DNA of 64,000 bases from Pseudoalteromonas sp. A25 (GCF_009176705.1 NZ_AP021846.1:3070001-3134000); one strand, 5' to 3'; positions 27,859 to 36,995 are shown, numbered from the stretch's first letter. Notes: a model not told the origin generated them from the sequence alone. Program-made: numbers and translations.

Positions 27859-28527
27859 CTACCCCTTTTGTCTTTTCCCTTTCAGATAAGCATCTCTAAA
27901 ATCTATAAAGTGCTGAGTTAATCTTTGCGCAGCTTGTTGCTCACCGTTTTGTTCTAAAACAACGCAAGCAACCTCTGCCGTACCCAGCTGATGTGCATGT
28001 GGGGCTACTCGGAGTTTATAATCAGATAACGACTCTGGAGACACCGAAAGCACAGGTAAATTATCCAAATAGGGGCTTTTCCTGAACATTTTTTTGGCTT
28101 CTCGCCACGTGCCATCTAAGAAGATATACAACGGAATCTTATTAGGCTTTCTCGCTACTTCAGTGATAACGCGCTCAGGTTCGACATTTTGCGCAGGAAA
28201 CACAACGACTGGCTGATAAAGTGGATTATTTAACAATTTAATAAGTCCAACATCAGGTTCGGTTCTATCCCACCTAAACGCATGATTATCTGGAATAATA
28301 TCCGCAATTAATCGCCCTGTATTTGATGGTTTAAAGCTTTCATTGTGATACATTAATAAGCACACTGCACTTTGGCAGTTTGTTGCCACATTAACACCAT
28401 CGCAGATACATAAGCTTTGTGCTAACAAACATGTGTCACAACGGCTGAGCTTAGATCCTCTGGCTTTGTACTCGCGCTTTGCCGCGGCTATTTGTTGTTG
28501 GCGTAATACCAATACGGAATTGTTCAC
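27859..28527 (-). CDS. tapT: tRNA-uridine aminocarboxypropyltransferase (DTW domain, YfiP/TapT)
   Basis: Adds an acp group from SAM to U47 of tRNAs, giving acp3U. 222 residues: a cysteine cluster CDTCLLAQSLCIC (~30-42, metal-binding in the family), SNTGRLIADIIPD, the DTW-type motif FLDGTWREAKKMFRKSPYLD, and HQLGTAEVAC. Identity with E. coli TapT is evident along the whole length. GTG start with GAGGGTG upstream. It converges with the CsrB-like RNA. Confidence 0.92.
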   Translation of the reverse strand: MNNSVLVLRQQQIAAAKREYKARGSKLSRCDTCLLAQSLCICDGVNVATNCQSAVCLLMYHNESFKPSNTGRLIADIIPDNHAFRWDRTEPDVGLIKLLNNPLYQPVVVFPAQNVEPERVITEVARKPNKIPLYIFLDGTWREAKKMFRKSPYLDNLPVLSVSPESLSDYKLRVAPHAHQLGTAEVACVVLEQNGEQQAAQRLTQHFIDFRDAYLKGKRQKG

Positions 28528-28597
28528 TGAACACCCTCAATTAGACTGGGCGCGTATTGTAATAAAATTCAAGCTTAAAAGCAGTAATGGAGAGAAA

Positions 28598-29137
28598 ATG
28601 ACTATCACTGATTCACAACGCCTAACCTATCGTTTAATGGATGAAAACGATGCCCACTTATTGTTTGAACTCGACCAAGACCCTGCTGTAATGAAATATA
28701 TTAATGGTGGACGGCCAAACTCTATGGATGATATTAACGATACCTTCATTCCGCGCCTTAAAGCTTTCACAAATTTAGCGCAAGGCTGGGGGTTATGGCA
28801 GGTTAACATTACCGAAACTAACCAATTCATTGGCTGGATACTCGTTCGCCCAATGGGCTTTTTTAACAATGAACGTAATGATAGTGATTTGGAACTAGGG
28901 TGGCGCTTTAAGCAATGCACTTGGGGCAAAGGCTATGCAAGTGAAGCAGCTGAGCATATCGCACAAGCATTAGCAGTTAACCCTACAACTCACCATTTCA
29001 GTGCTATCGCCTTGCCAGATAACGTCGGGTCAATTGCAATAATGAAAAAACTAGGTATGAGCTTTGTCAAAGAGTATATCCATAAAGATCCATTAGGTGA
29101 TAGCAAGGTAGTGTTATATAGAACTGACATACGCTAA
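28598..29137 (+). CDS. GNAT-family N-acetyltransferase (RimJ/RimL type)
   Basis: 179 residues from the ATG at 28598, preceded by GGAGAGAAA. An upstream in-frame extension overlapping tapT has no similarity and is discarded. The acetyl-CoA motif is GWRFKQCTWGKGYASEAAEH (~105-124), with TYRLMDENDAHLLFELDQDP at the N terminus and SIAIMKKLGMSFVKEY near the end, all typical of the acetyltransf_3 group that modifies protein N termini or small molecules. Substrate unknown. Confidence 0.88.
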   Translation: MTITDSQRLTYRLMDENDAHLLFELDQDPAVMKYINGGRPNSMDDINDTFIPRLKAFTNLAQGWGLWQVNITETNQFIGWILVRPMGFFNNERNDSDLELGWRFKQCTWGKGYASEAAEHIAQALAVNPTTHHFSAIALPDNVGSIAIMKKLGMSFVKEYIHKDPLGDSKVVLYRTDIR

Positions 29138-29180
29138 TATAGGCTTATCAGCGCTTAGCATAAATAATCACGGCGAGTTT

Positions 29181-29573
29181 ATGGATACTTCAATTAATCC
29201 CGATCGAATTAAAGCTTTATTACAAAACGATAATGAACAACGTTACAAATATCTCCTCAAAGAAGTAACTAAAAATGAAAAGATCTGGATTTTGACCGAT
29301 GAGCACGGCTGTGTAATGCTCAATACTGACAGCGAAGATTGCGTGCCTGTATGGCCAAATAAAGAGTTTGCTGAGCTTTGGGCAACTGATGATTGGCAAA
29401 CATGTGAACCTCAAGCTATCAACCTTAAAAAGTGGCATGCTAAATGGACTGATGGCTTAGCTGATGATGAACTGGCGATTGCTGTATTCCCAGTGCCTGA
29501 ACAAGATGGTTTAGTCGTATACCCTGACGAACTTGATTATCAGCTTGAACAATATAGAACTAAAAAGGCATGA
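29181..29573 (+). CDS. DUF2750 domain protein
   Basis: 130 residues, cytoplasmic, with no signal or membrane helix. Conserved pattern: RYKYLLKEVTKNEKIWILTD, GCVMLNTDSEDCVPVWPNKE, FAELWATDDWQTCEP, then LAIAVFPVPEQDGLVVYPDE. This matches the DUF2750 family of small acidic proteins common in gammaproteobacteria; no function is established. It follows the GNAT gene by about 43 bp on the same strand and may be co-transcribed. Confidence 0.85.
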   Translation: MDTSINPDRIKALLQNDNEQRYKYLLKEVTKNEKIWILTDEHGCVMLNTDSEDCVPVWPNKEFAELWATDDWQTCEPQAINLKKWHAKWTDGLADDELAIAVFPVPEQDGLVVYPDELDYQLEQYRTKKA

Positions 29574-30079
29574 AGTTCGCTCATTTAGAAAACGTACCAA
29601 CTATAGCAAGTTAGTACAGTTCGATTTTTATGAATAATACAACACAAAAAACTCACACATTGCATGTTAAATTAATGAAAACAACATAGATAAAAACAGT
29701 ACATTTTTTTCTCAACCCCAAAATAACAGTGCATTAACCACACCAATTAACTGCATTTCCATACCCAAATCAGAACCAGCCCTTTTAAACCAAAAACAGC
29801 AAAAAAACCAAAAAATGGCGAAAATTTCGCTACATTTCGCATAAAACGCCCCTCATCACAAAGATAAAAATATTTAGATTATCTCAACAATACTTTGAAA
29901 ATAAAGAGATATAAAAAATTCACAAGACATCAAAGTACCTATTATGTACACTAAGAACCTATTTAAGGTACCTTTTGGAAATTAGCAATTATGTCTACCA
30001 ATAAAGGTACTAGGTATGTATACTATGTGGCGCTTTAAGGGACTTAAACGGATAGGTTGCTGCGTCACGGAGGAATTTC
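29574..30079 (+). promoter_or_regulatory. Long regulatory region upstream of the exopolysaccharide operon
   Basis: Some 500 bases, very AT-rich, without an ORF. Near its 3' end are three related GGTAC-type sites: AAAGTACCTA at 29932-29941, the perfect palindrome AAGGTACCTT at 29965-29974, and AAGGTACTAG at 30004-30013, spaced 33 and 39 bp. TATACTATG at 30020-30028 may be the -10. The region could bind a regulator of the EPS operon. I did not find a good RfaH ops element. Confidence 0.5.
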
Positions 30080-31477
30080 ATGGGCACATCACAGTTCAGA
30101 TCAGATATGTATGCAGGATCGGTTTTGTACCGATTTATTGACTATTTTATTATTTCAGCCTCGTTATTGTTTGTCTCATATTTATACGGGGTCAGCTTCG
30201 ATAAAGATTATACGTTGTTACTTACTCTATTTATGATTTTATATAGCTACATAGGTGAATCTTTGCAGTTATATCGTTCATGGCGCGTAGGTAAGTTCAC
30301 ACAAATGCTCTACTTACTTTTGCTCGTGCAATTTCTCGCTTTTATGTTGCTTATTTCGGCCTTATTTATCTTCAAGCTCAGTGAGACCTATTCTCGTGTT
30401 GTTGTCATCTCCTGGGTAACGTTATCGACATGCTCGCTATTAAGCTGGCGTATTACAGCAAGACAAATAAAAGCATACAAACGCAAACACGGTATTGGGG
30501 TTCAACCTGTAGCAATATTAGGTATGAACACGAGTGCTATGCGGCTGTACAAAGAGCTTAATGCCCATACTGAGCTTGGTCATCAATGCATAGGTATTTT
30601 TGATGATAGAAACCCTGAACGCCTTAAAGATTTTGATACCAATTTGCATATTGGTTCAGAGGCCGATGCAATTGAAATGGCGCAGTCTCGAAAAATTAAA
30701 AAACTCTATATATGCTATCCAATGATGGCTGAAGGGCGTATTCAAAGCCTACTTACCAAACTTGGTGATACAACCATTGATGTACTCCTGCTACCTGACT
30801 TTATGTTAAAAAATCTCATGCATGCGCGCATTGGAGCCGTAGGTAGTTTAGATACAATTAGCGTATTCGAATCCCCTATGTTTGGTGTACGCGACTTTTA
30901 CAAGCGCACGTTTGATATTTTATTCAGCTTGTGCGTATTACTGTTAATTTCACCTCTTATGCTACTAATAGCGTGCGCTATTAAGCTTACCTCTAAAGGT
31001 CCAGTCTTGTTTAAACAAGCCCGTTACGGTCTCGATGGTGAGAGAATTAGTGTATATAAATTTCGCTCTATGACGGTAATGGAAAACTCTAACAAGGTTA
31101 CACAAGCAACCAAGGGTGACAAACGTATAACCAAAGTAGGCGGCTTTTTAAGGCGCACCTCTTTGGATGAGTTACCGCAGTTTTTTAACGTGTTGCTCGG
31201 TAGCATGTCTGTTGTCGGCCCTCGCCCTCATGCCGTGGCGCATAATGAAGAATACCGTAAGCAGATCAGCTATTACATGCTGCGTCATAAAGTAAAACCC
31301 GGCATTACAGGGTGGGCACAGGTCAATGGTTGGCGCGGTGAAACAGATACATTGTACAAGATGGAAAAACGCATTGAATACGACCTGGATTACATCAATA
31401 AATGGTCATTATTTTTTGATATAAAAATTATATTTTTAACTTTATTTAAAGGCTTTACAGGCAAGAACGCTTACTAA
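30080..31477 (+). CDS. wcaJ: Undecaprenyl-phosphate sugar-1-phosphate transferase, WcaJ-like
   Basis: Initiates polysaccharide repeat assembly by moving a sugar-1-phosphate (usually glucose) onto undecaprenyl phosphate. 465 residues: four N-terminal membrane helices (~17-120), a CoA-binding-like central domain (VAILGMNTSAMRLYKEL), then a fifth membrane segment (KRTFDILFSLCVLLLISPLM). The catalytic domain has KQARYGLDGERISVYKFRSM, RRTSLDELPQFFNVL and MSVVGPRPH. CGGAGGAATTTC precedes the ATG. First gene of the export operon. Confidence 0.92.
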   Translation: MGTSQFRSDMYAGSVLYRFIDYFIISASLLFVSYLYGVSFDKDYTLLLTLFMILYSYIGESLQLYRSWRVGKFTQMLYLLLLVQFLAFMLLISALFIFKLSETYSRVVVISWVTLSTCSLLSWRITARQIKAYKRKHGIGVQPVAILGMNTSAMRLYKELNAHTELGHQCIGIFDDRNPERLKDFDTNLHIGSEADAIEMAQSRKIKKLYICYPMMAEGRIQSLLTKLGDTTIDVLLLPDFMLKNLMHARIGAVGSLDTISVFESPMFGVRDFYKRTFDILFSLCVLLLISPLMLLIACAIKLTSKGPVLFKQARYGLDGERISVYKFRSMTVMENSNKVTQATKGDKRITKVGGFLRRTSLDELPQFFNVLLGSMSVVGPRPHAVAHNEEYRKQISYYMLRHKVKPGITGWAQVNGWRGETDTLYKMEKRIEYDLDYINKWSLFFDIKIIFLTLFKGFTGKNAY

Positions 31478-31497
31478 TTATTGAGGACTATAAGCAA

Positions 31498-32670
31498 ATG
31501 AAATTCAAATTGGCGCTGCCACTTTTGGCGATCAGTGTATGCTCAGCAGTACAAGCAAATGAAACAACCGATTCAGGCGTGATAAAAACCCCTTACGGAA
31601 TCGACTTAACGCCTAGTTTGTATACTGCATTTAAGCACGATAGCAACATTGCGCGAACTAGCAATGATGAAAAATCAAGCTCAATTTTAGAAGTCGCACC
31701 AACGCTAAATGCATTACTAGAACAAGGCGCTAATAAATATACAGGCCAAGTTGGCCTTGCTTCTGGTACTTATTTTTCAAGCAGTGATGACAACTACCTA
31801 GACTTTAATGTCTCAGGTGAAGCTGCTATCGAACTGAACCAAAACCACAGCTATAACCTCAGTGCAGGCTACCAAAATGCCCATGAAGACCGTGGTACAG
31901 GTATTTCAGAAGGCTTAGGTGGTGCACAAGACGATGTAACTAAGTACCGTATCGCTAATTTTGGTGCGAGCTACCAATATGGAGCACAATCGACTCCTGC
32001 ACGCATTCAGTTGTCTGCAGATGTTTCATACAAAGACTACACAAACTTTGAAGCGATTTCTAAGTTCCGTGATGTTGAGACAACCACGCTAGGCTCTGCG
32101 TTTTTCTATGATACTGGCGCATTTACCAGTCTAGTAGTTGAAATCAAATCTGAAGATGCACAGTATGACGTGTTAGACATCAACGATGCTCGTGGTTCTA
32201 AAGATTCATCATCGATGTTTTATCAAGTAGGTGCTCAGTGGCAAGCGACTGCAATGACCAGTGGTAACGTGCGTATTGGTTATCAAGACAAAAACTTTGA
32301 CGCTGTAGCACGTGAAGACTTCGGTGGATTATCTTGGAGCGCAGGCGTTACTTGGCAGCCGCTCACTTACTCGTCAGTTGCGTTCAATACCTCTCGCATC
32401 GCACGCGATACTAACTATGGTGCTACTTGGACACACACTTGGAGTGAATTTGTTAGTACTGACATCGGTTACAGCCATAAATCTGAAAACTATGCTGGTA
32501 TTACAAACCGTAAAGACACAACAAAGCCTTATACAATCGCAGCTAACTACGACCTTAAACGTTGGATTGACGTAACAGCAGGCATCGACTTCCAAGACAA
32601 ATCATCAACGCAGCAAAACATTGACTTTGACAAGTTAGTGGTATTTGTAGGTGCGACTTTTACACTATAA
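31498..32670 (+). CDS. Outer-membrane beta-barrel protein of the EPS operon (VpsM/EpsL-like)
   Basis: 390 residues with signal peptide (MKFKLALPLLAISVCSAVQA, cleavage ~20). The rest alternates polar/hydrophobic strands (YTGQVGLASGTYF, ASYQYG, FYQVGAQW, VRIGYQD) and ends in FVGATFTL with a terminal hydrophobic residue, as expected for a BamA-inserted barrel. SLYTAFKHDSNIARTSND at the N terminus is typical of the BBP2-like barrels in EPS operons (V. cholerae VpsM type). It probably forms the outer-membrane pore for the OPX protein next to it. The gene starts 20 bp after wcaJ. Confidence 0.85.
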   Translation: MKFKLALPLLAISVCSAVQANETTDSGVIKTPYGIDLTPSLYTAFKHDSNIARTSNDEKSSSILEVAPTLNALLEQGANKYTGQVGLASGTYFSSSDDNYLDFNVSGEAAIELNQNHSYNLSAGYQNAHEDRGTGISEGLGGAQDDVTKYRIANFGASYQYGAQSTPARIQLSADVSYKDYTNFEAISKFRDVETTTLGSAFFYDTGAFTSLVVEIKSEDAQYDVLDINDARGSKDSSSMFYQVGAQWQATAMTSGNVRIGYQDKNFDAVAREDFGGLSWSAGVTWQPLTYSSVAFNTSRIARDTNYGATWTHTWSEFVSTDIGYSHKSENYAGITNRKDTTKPYTIAANYDLKRWIDVTAGIDFQDKSSTQQNIDFDKLVVFVGATFTL

Positions 32671-32676
32671 GAGCTT

Positions 32677-33198
32677 ATGAAATATAAAGTATTTTTAATA
32701 CTAAGCTTGTTGTTAACTTTCGGAAGCGCTTATGCTTCCGAAAGTGTTTACAGGCTTGGACCAGGCGATAAAGTCATTATCAAAGTGTTTGGCCATCAAG
32801 ACCTAGAACTTGAAACTCAACTCACCGATAGTGGTAGTATCAATTATCCATTTTTAGGCGTTGTTAGCCTCAATAATTTAACTATCAAAGAAGCCGAAAA
32901 ACTAATTTACGACGGCTTAAAAGGCGATTATCTCGTCCAACCCAACGTATTTGTCGGCATACAAGAATACCGTCCTTTTTACATACATGGAGAAGTAAAA
33001 AAGCCAGGAGGTTACCCCTACCAACCAGGCATGACGGTTAACCAAGCAGTAGCCTTAGCTGGCGGCTTAACAGAACGTGCTTCTCGAGAAAAAATATTTA
33101 TCAGTCGAGAAGGCAGTAAAAGTGAGAAAGAGCTTGGCTCTCTTGCGGCTCGTATCAAAGCCGGTGACACCATTACCATTGAACAGAGATTTTTCTAA
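32677..33198 (+). CDS. Short polysaccharide export protein (OPX/Wza family, no lipobox)
   Basis: 173 residues: signal peptide (MKYKVFLILSLLLTFGSAYA), Poly_export domain (RLGPGDKVIIKVFGHQDLEL, GVVSLNNLTIKEAEKLI), then an SLBB domain (FYIHGEVKKPGGYPYQPGMT, VNQAVALAGGLTERA). There is no cysteine at the cleavage site and no C-terminal amphipathic barrel helix, so it is half the size of E. coli Wza and likely periplasmic. The adjacent beta-barrel would supply the outer-membrane part. Its stop overlaps the next start by 1 nt (TAATG). Confidence 0.9.
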   Translation: MKYKVFLILSLLLTFGSAYASESVYRLGPGDKVIIKVFGHQDLELETQLTDSGSINYPFLGVVSLNNLTIKEAEKLIYDGLKGDYLVQPNVFVGIQEYRPFYIHGEVKKPGGYPYQPGMTVNQAVALAGGLTERASREKIFISREGSKSEKELGSLAARIKAGDTITIEQRFF

Positions 33199-35396
33199 TG
33201 ACAGCAGTACACAACGCACTTCCCTCGACTGAAACACAGCAAGAAGAAGTGATCGATTTACGTCATTATTTTACTGTGATCATGCGCGCTAAGTGGCGTA
33301 TTTTAATGCTTGCTATTTTAACTTCAGCAATCGCTGTATTTGTAGTGCTAAGCATAAAACCTGTTTTTAAATCAACAGCTACGCTACTAATTGAAGCTGA
33401 GCAAGCCCGCGCTATTAAAATTGAAGAAGTGTATGGCATAAACTCCGCACAGCAAGAATATTATTTGACTCAATTTGAAATTTTGAAGTCGCGTTCGATT
33501 GCCGAGCGTGTGTTTGACCAGTTAAACCTTGCTGAACACCCAGACTTTCAGTCAAAACCATCAATGATGCAAAATCTGCGCAGCAAAATTACGTTTTTGC
33601 CCTCCTCTGATGCAAACTTAGATAGCGATGCAATTGCCGCAGCAAAAAAACGCGGGCAAATCAATTTATTTATGTCTCGATTATCAATTGAACCTGTGCG
33701 TAAAACGCAACTGGTGAAGATAAGCTACGAGACTCACGACACAAAGCTTGCCGCGCAAGTAGCTAATGCTGTAGGAGACGCCTATATCAACTCTCAGCTT
33801 GAAGCTAAATTGGGGATTACCCAAAAAGCTAATGCTTGGCTAGGCAGCCGATTAGGTGAACTACGTACACAACTTGATGAGTCTGAACGTCGCTTAGAAG
33901 CGTACAGAAAAGAGCATAACCTTGTTGATGTAGCAGGCATTACCTCATTAGATGCACAAGAGCTCGAAAACCTCAATAAAGAGCTTGTGACCACTCGCTC
34001 ACGCGCAGCAGAGGCTGAAGCATTTTTAAAGCTGGTACAAAAGTACGGTAAGAATGATATTGCACGACTTGAAAGCTTACCAGAGATCACCGCCCACAGC
34101 TCAATTCAAAACGTGAAACGTGACGTTATTTCAGTAGAAAGAAAAGTCTCTGAACTATCAAAAGTGTACGGCCCTAAACATCCTAAAATGATTGCAGCTC
34201 AGTCAGAGCTTAGCGCGGTAAAAGAAAGCCTACGCGCGCAAATTCAACGCTTAGTTCAAGGTATTGAAGACGAAGCTCGCACTGCATCACAAAACTACGA
34301 AGCGTTGAAACAACAATTTGACCAAGCACGCAGTAATTTCAGCCAGCTCAGCTCCGTTGAGACTGAGTATCGCCGTTTACTGCGTGAGGTACAGACCAAC
34401 CGCCAGCTGTTTGATAACTTTTTATCTCGCCAAAAAGAAACAGCGGTAACTGGCGACTTTGATTCACCTGTGGCCCGCTTTACTGACCGAGCCATTGTAA
34501 CCTCTACACCAGTCAAACCTAAAAAGTCTTTGATTGTGATGTTAGTGTTTGTTGCCACTATCGGTTTTGGTATTGTCATCGCATTTGTGCACGACAGCTT
34601 AAACGACACGATTAAATCGAGCCATGATGTAGAAACAAGCCTAGCGCAACGCGCCTTAGGTTACATCCCTCTGCTTGATAAAAAAGCGGCAGAACAACGT
34701 GATGAAGCATTTTTTGACAAAGATCAGAAGATGTTTTCTGAATCTGTTCGCTCTATTCGAACTTCGATGAGTTTATTGGCAATCGATAGACCTATGAATG
34801 TTATTGAGGTGACGTCTTCGTTCCCATCCGAAGGGAAAACCTCAACAACCATGAATCTGGCTTATGCATTTTCAGCTTTGGAGCGAGTATTGATTATTGA
34901 CGCCGATATGCGCAAACCAACCCTGGGTAAACGTTTAGGGTTACCAAACTATCAAGCGGGCCTTGCTAACTACCTTGCTTTAACCGATTCACTTGACGAC
35001 TGTATTGTGAACGAAGTAAAGCCACACGTGGATGTTATGCCTGCGGGGTCTATCCCCCTTAATCCACTGGAGCTATTAGCGCAACCACGCTTTAAAGAGA
35101 TGCTGAGTGAGCTTGGACGTCGCTACGATAAAATCATCATTGATACACCACCTGTACAAGCGGTTAGTGATGCTTTGGTGATTTCGCCTGCTGCTGACGC
35201 AGTAGTGATGGTGGTAAAAGCTAATGCCACTCGAACTGCCTTGATCAAAAACAGCTTAGCGAAATTAAATCAAGCGCATGCAAAGGTATTTGGAGTTGTA
35301 TTAAACCAATTTGATACCAAAGACGCACGAAGCTACTACGGCCAGTATGGCTATTATCAAGCGTATGAGCAAAGTGACAGCGACAAGCACGCTTAA
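33198..35396 (+). CDS. wzc: Polysaccharide copolymerase with BY-kinase domain (Wzc-like)
   Basis: 732 residues. Wzz-type domain with TM1 (~33-53) and TM2 (~440-462) around a long periplasmic coiled coil. A cytoplasmic bacterial tyrosine kinase follows: Walker A SSFPSEGKTSTTMNL (~541), A' VLIIDADMRKPTLG, Walker B KIIIDTPPV, and a tyrosine cluster at the C terminus (SYYGQYGYYQAYE, six Tyr). It controls chain length and export, with phosphorylation cycles gating assembly. The phosphatase is probably the PHP protein downstream. Confidence 0.93.
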   Translation: MTAVHNALPSTETQQEEVIDLRHYFTVIMRAKWRILMLAILTSAIAVFVVLSIKPVFKSTATLLIEAEQARAIKIEEVYGINSAQQEYYLTQFEILKSRSIAERVFDQLNLAEHPDFQSKPSMMQNLRSKITFLPSSDANLDSDAIAAAKKRGQINLFMSRLSIEPVRKTQLVKISYETHDTKLAAQVANAVGDAYINSQLEAKLGITQKANAWLGSRLGELRTQLDESERRLEAYRKEHNLVDVAGITSLDAQELENLNKELVTTRSRAAEAEAFLKLVQKYGKNDIARLESLPEITAHSSIQNVKRDVISVERKVSELSKVYGPKHPKMIAAQSELSAVKESLRAQIQRLVQGIEDEARTASQNYEALKQQFDQARSNFSQLSSVETEYRRLLREVQTNRQLFDNFLSRQKETAVTGDFDSPVARFTDRAIVTSTPVKPKKSLIVMLVFVATIGFGIVIAFVHDSLNDTIKSSHDVETSLAQRALGYIPLLDKKAAEQRDEAFFDKDQKMFSESVRSIRTSMSLLAIDRPMNVIEVTSSFPSEGKTSTTMNLAYAFSALERVLIIDADMRKPTLGKRLGLPNYQAGLANYLALTDSLDDCIVNEVKPHVDVMPAGSIPLNPLELLAQPRFKEMLSELGRRYDKIIIDTPPVQAVSDALVISPAADAVVMVVKANATRTALIKNSLAKLNQAHAKVFGVVLNQFDTKDARSYYGQYGYYQAYEQSDSDKHA

Positions 35397-35403
35397 GTCA
35401 ATC

Positions 35404-35432
35404 AGTGGCGCGAAGACATGTTTGCGCCACTC
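35404..35432 (+). terminator. Hairpin after wzc
   Basis: AGTGGCGC, 12-nt loop, GCGCCACT then TCCTTCTATTT: a stable stem with a poor T tract, 8 bp after wzc. It may attenuate expression of the phosphatase and VpsP-like genes. Confidence 0.6.
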
Positions 35433-35534
35433 CTTCTATTTACCACCCACTTTCACCCCTTATAGTTTTAAGTAGCAAATGACGGTACAATAACGTGTTA
35501 TTAAACTTAGCTGTAAACCAACTCTAGGCCTAGT

Positions 35535-36263
35535 ATGATAGATTTACATTGCCATGTGCTTCCTGGTATTGATGATGGTGCAAGAACGCTCGCAGATTCG
35601 ATGTTATTAATTGATGCAGCCGTACAACAAGGGATAACCCATATAGTGGCAACCCCACATATTCACTTTGGTACGTTTGATAATAATAAGTTGACTATTG
35701 CAAATGCACTGGGTGAAATCAAACATGCACTAAGCAACTCTTTGTCTAAAGTTCAAATAAGTGCAGCAGCCGAGGTGCGTATTGGCACCGAGATGCTCAC
35801 ACTTTTACCACAAAACAAGCTACCATTTCTTGGTGAGTACCAAGGCAAAAAAGTTTTATTACTAGAAATGCCCCACAGCCATATACCTGCTGGGGCTGAC
35901 AAATTAGTTAAGTGGCTACTTAACAACGATGTAGTACCTATGATAGCCCACCCAGAGCGCAATAGAGAGTTACAGCAGCATCCAGAAAAAATCAACCAAT
36001 TTGTTAAGATGGGCTGCTTATTCCAATTGACCGCCGCCTCTTTACTGGACGATATGGGCGATAAACCCAAACAACTGGCTGAGCATTGGTTGCAAGATAA
36101 ATTGTTTACCATTGTTGCCAGTGATAGTCATTCCATGCACCGCCGTCCACCAAAAATGGCAGAAGCACGAGAACGCATAGCAGTACTGTGTGGTGATGAG
36201 TATGCACAGAAGCTCACCTACAATACGCCAAAAGCAATCGCCCATACGCATTTCAGTTTCTAG
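35535..36263 (+). CDS. PHP-type tyrosine-protein phosphatase (CpsB/YwqE-like)
   Basis: 242 residues of the PHP metal-dependent phosphatase fold. Metal ligands are visible in MIDLHCHVLPGIDDGARTLA, VATPHIHFG, a Glu in AAAEVRIGTEM, MPHSHIPAGA, MIAHPERNREL and VASDSHSMHRRPP. CpsB/CapC/YwqE enzymes dephosphorylate the tyrosine cluster of BY-kinases. Such enzymes are typical of Gram-positive capsule loci but also occur in marine gammaproteobacteria in place of Wzb. It lies 139 bp after wzc with a hairpin between. Confidence 0.9.
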   Translation: MIDLHCHVLPGIDDGARTLADSMLLIDAAVQQGITHIVATPHIHFGTFDNNKLTIANALGEIKHALSNSLSKVQISAAAEVRIGTEMLTLLPQNKLPFLGEYQGKKVLLLEMPHSHIPAGADKLVKWLLNNDVVPMIAHPERNRELQQHPEKINQFVKMGCLFQLTAASLLDDMGDKPKQLAEHWLQDKLFTIVASDSHSMHRRPPKMAEARERIAVLCGDEYAQKLTYNTPKAIAHTHFSF

Positions 36264-36275
36264 CAAGGACCTATT

Positions 36276-36980
36276 TTGACCACTCCCCTGTACTCCAGAT
36301 TAAACTATGTGGGTTTAATCTTCGTCATTTTGACCTGCATTTGGTTGCTCATAAAAAGCTACAATATGGGCTTAGGCAGCGCCTACCACTTTAAAGCCAA
36401 GTATTACTTAGACCAATGGCTAAAAGGTAAACCGCCGACCGAATTGAGTTATAAAGATGCAAAGCAAGCTGGCGAAACATCACTACAATATGAGCCAACG
36501 CAAAGCTACTACCAAAGCACACAAGGGCACGTGCTTGAGTGGGGTCGAAAATCACAGCTTGATAATGTTTATAATGATGAAGTTATAAATCTATATGAGC
36601 GCTCTATTTCAAGTCGCCCCGCTTGGTCACAAACCTATGCATCTCAAGCTCATCAGTATGCATTTTTCAAACAAAACTTAGAGCAAGCGTGGAGTCACAT
36701 AAGGTTAGGCTTGGAGTTTGGCCCCTACACTTGGCAAGTACTCAACCAGGCTGTGATGATAGGTTTAGCCTACTGGCCCAATCTAAACCTAGAGCAAAAA
36801 CAGCTGGTATTTAACAGTGCAGAAAAATTAGTGATGTTTAATCACACTAGAATAAGTCAATTATTAAAAGCTATTCATTTTTACAAAAAAGAAGCCCTCT
36901 TCTGTACATATTTTAAGTTTTCAAAACAGCCAGAAGATAACAAGCGTAGGGAATATCTATTGAAAAGGTTATGTAAGTAA
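36276..36980 (+). CDS. VpsP-like polysaccharide biosynthesis protein
   Basis: 234 residues: one N-terminal membrane helix (~10-28), then a helical, TPR-like region rich in aromatic residues (SLQYEPTQSYYQSTQGHVLE, SRPAWSQTYASQAHQYAFF, SHIRLGLEFGPYTWQV). Size, topology and place at the end of an EPS export operon suit V. cholerae VpsP; identity is from memory. The role is unknown but it may link the inner-membrane assembly machinery. The stop codon lies inside an 18-bp palindrome. Confidence 0.7.
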   Translation: MTTPLYSRLNYVGLIFVILTCIWLLIKSYNMGLGSAYHFKAKYYLDQWLKGKPPTELSYKDAKQAGETSLQYEPTQSYYQSTQGHVLEWGRKSQLDNVYNDEVINLYERSISSRPAWSQTYASQAHQYAFFKQNLEQAWSHIRLGLEFGPYTWQVLNQAVMIGLAYWPNLNLEQKQLVFNSAEKLVMFNHTRISQLLKAIHFYKKEALFCTYFKFSKQPEDNKRREYLLKRLCK

Positions 36981-36995
36981 CCTCAGCTGAGGTTA
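36978..36995. repeat. 18-bp perfect palindrome at the vpsP-like stop codon
   Basis: TAACCTCAGCTGAGGTTA is self-complementary throughout; its first three bases are the stop codon. It joins the same AACCTCAGCTG and CAGCTGAGGTT arms that face each other inside the repeat element at 15.9-16.2 kb, where they are about 175 bp apart. Confidence 0.7.

Noticed and set aside
28433..28597. N-terminal extension of the GNAT gene
   Set aside because: Overlaps tapT antisense, lacks similarity, and a well-placed GGAG precedes the internal ATG.
30040..30079. RfaH ops-like sequence before wcaJ
   Set aside because: Only scattered bases of GGCGGTAGC are present.
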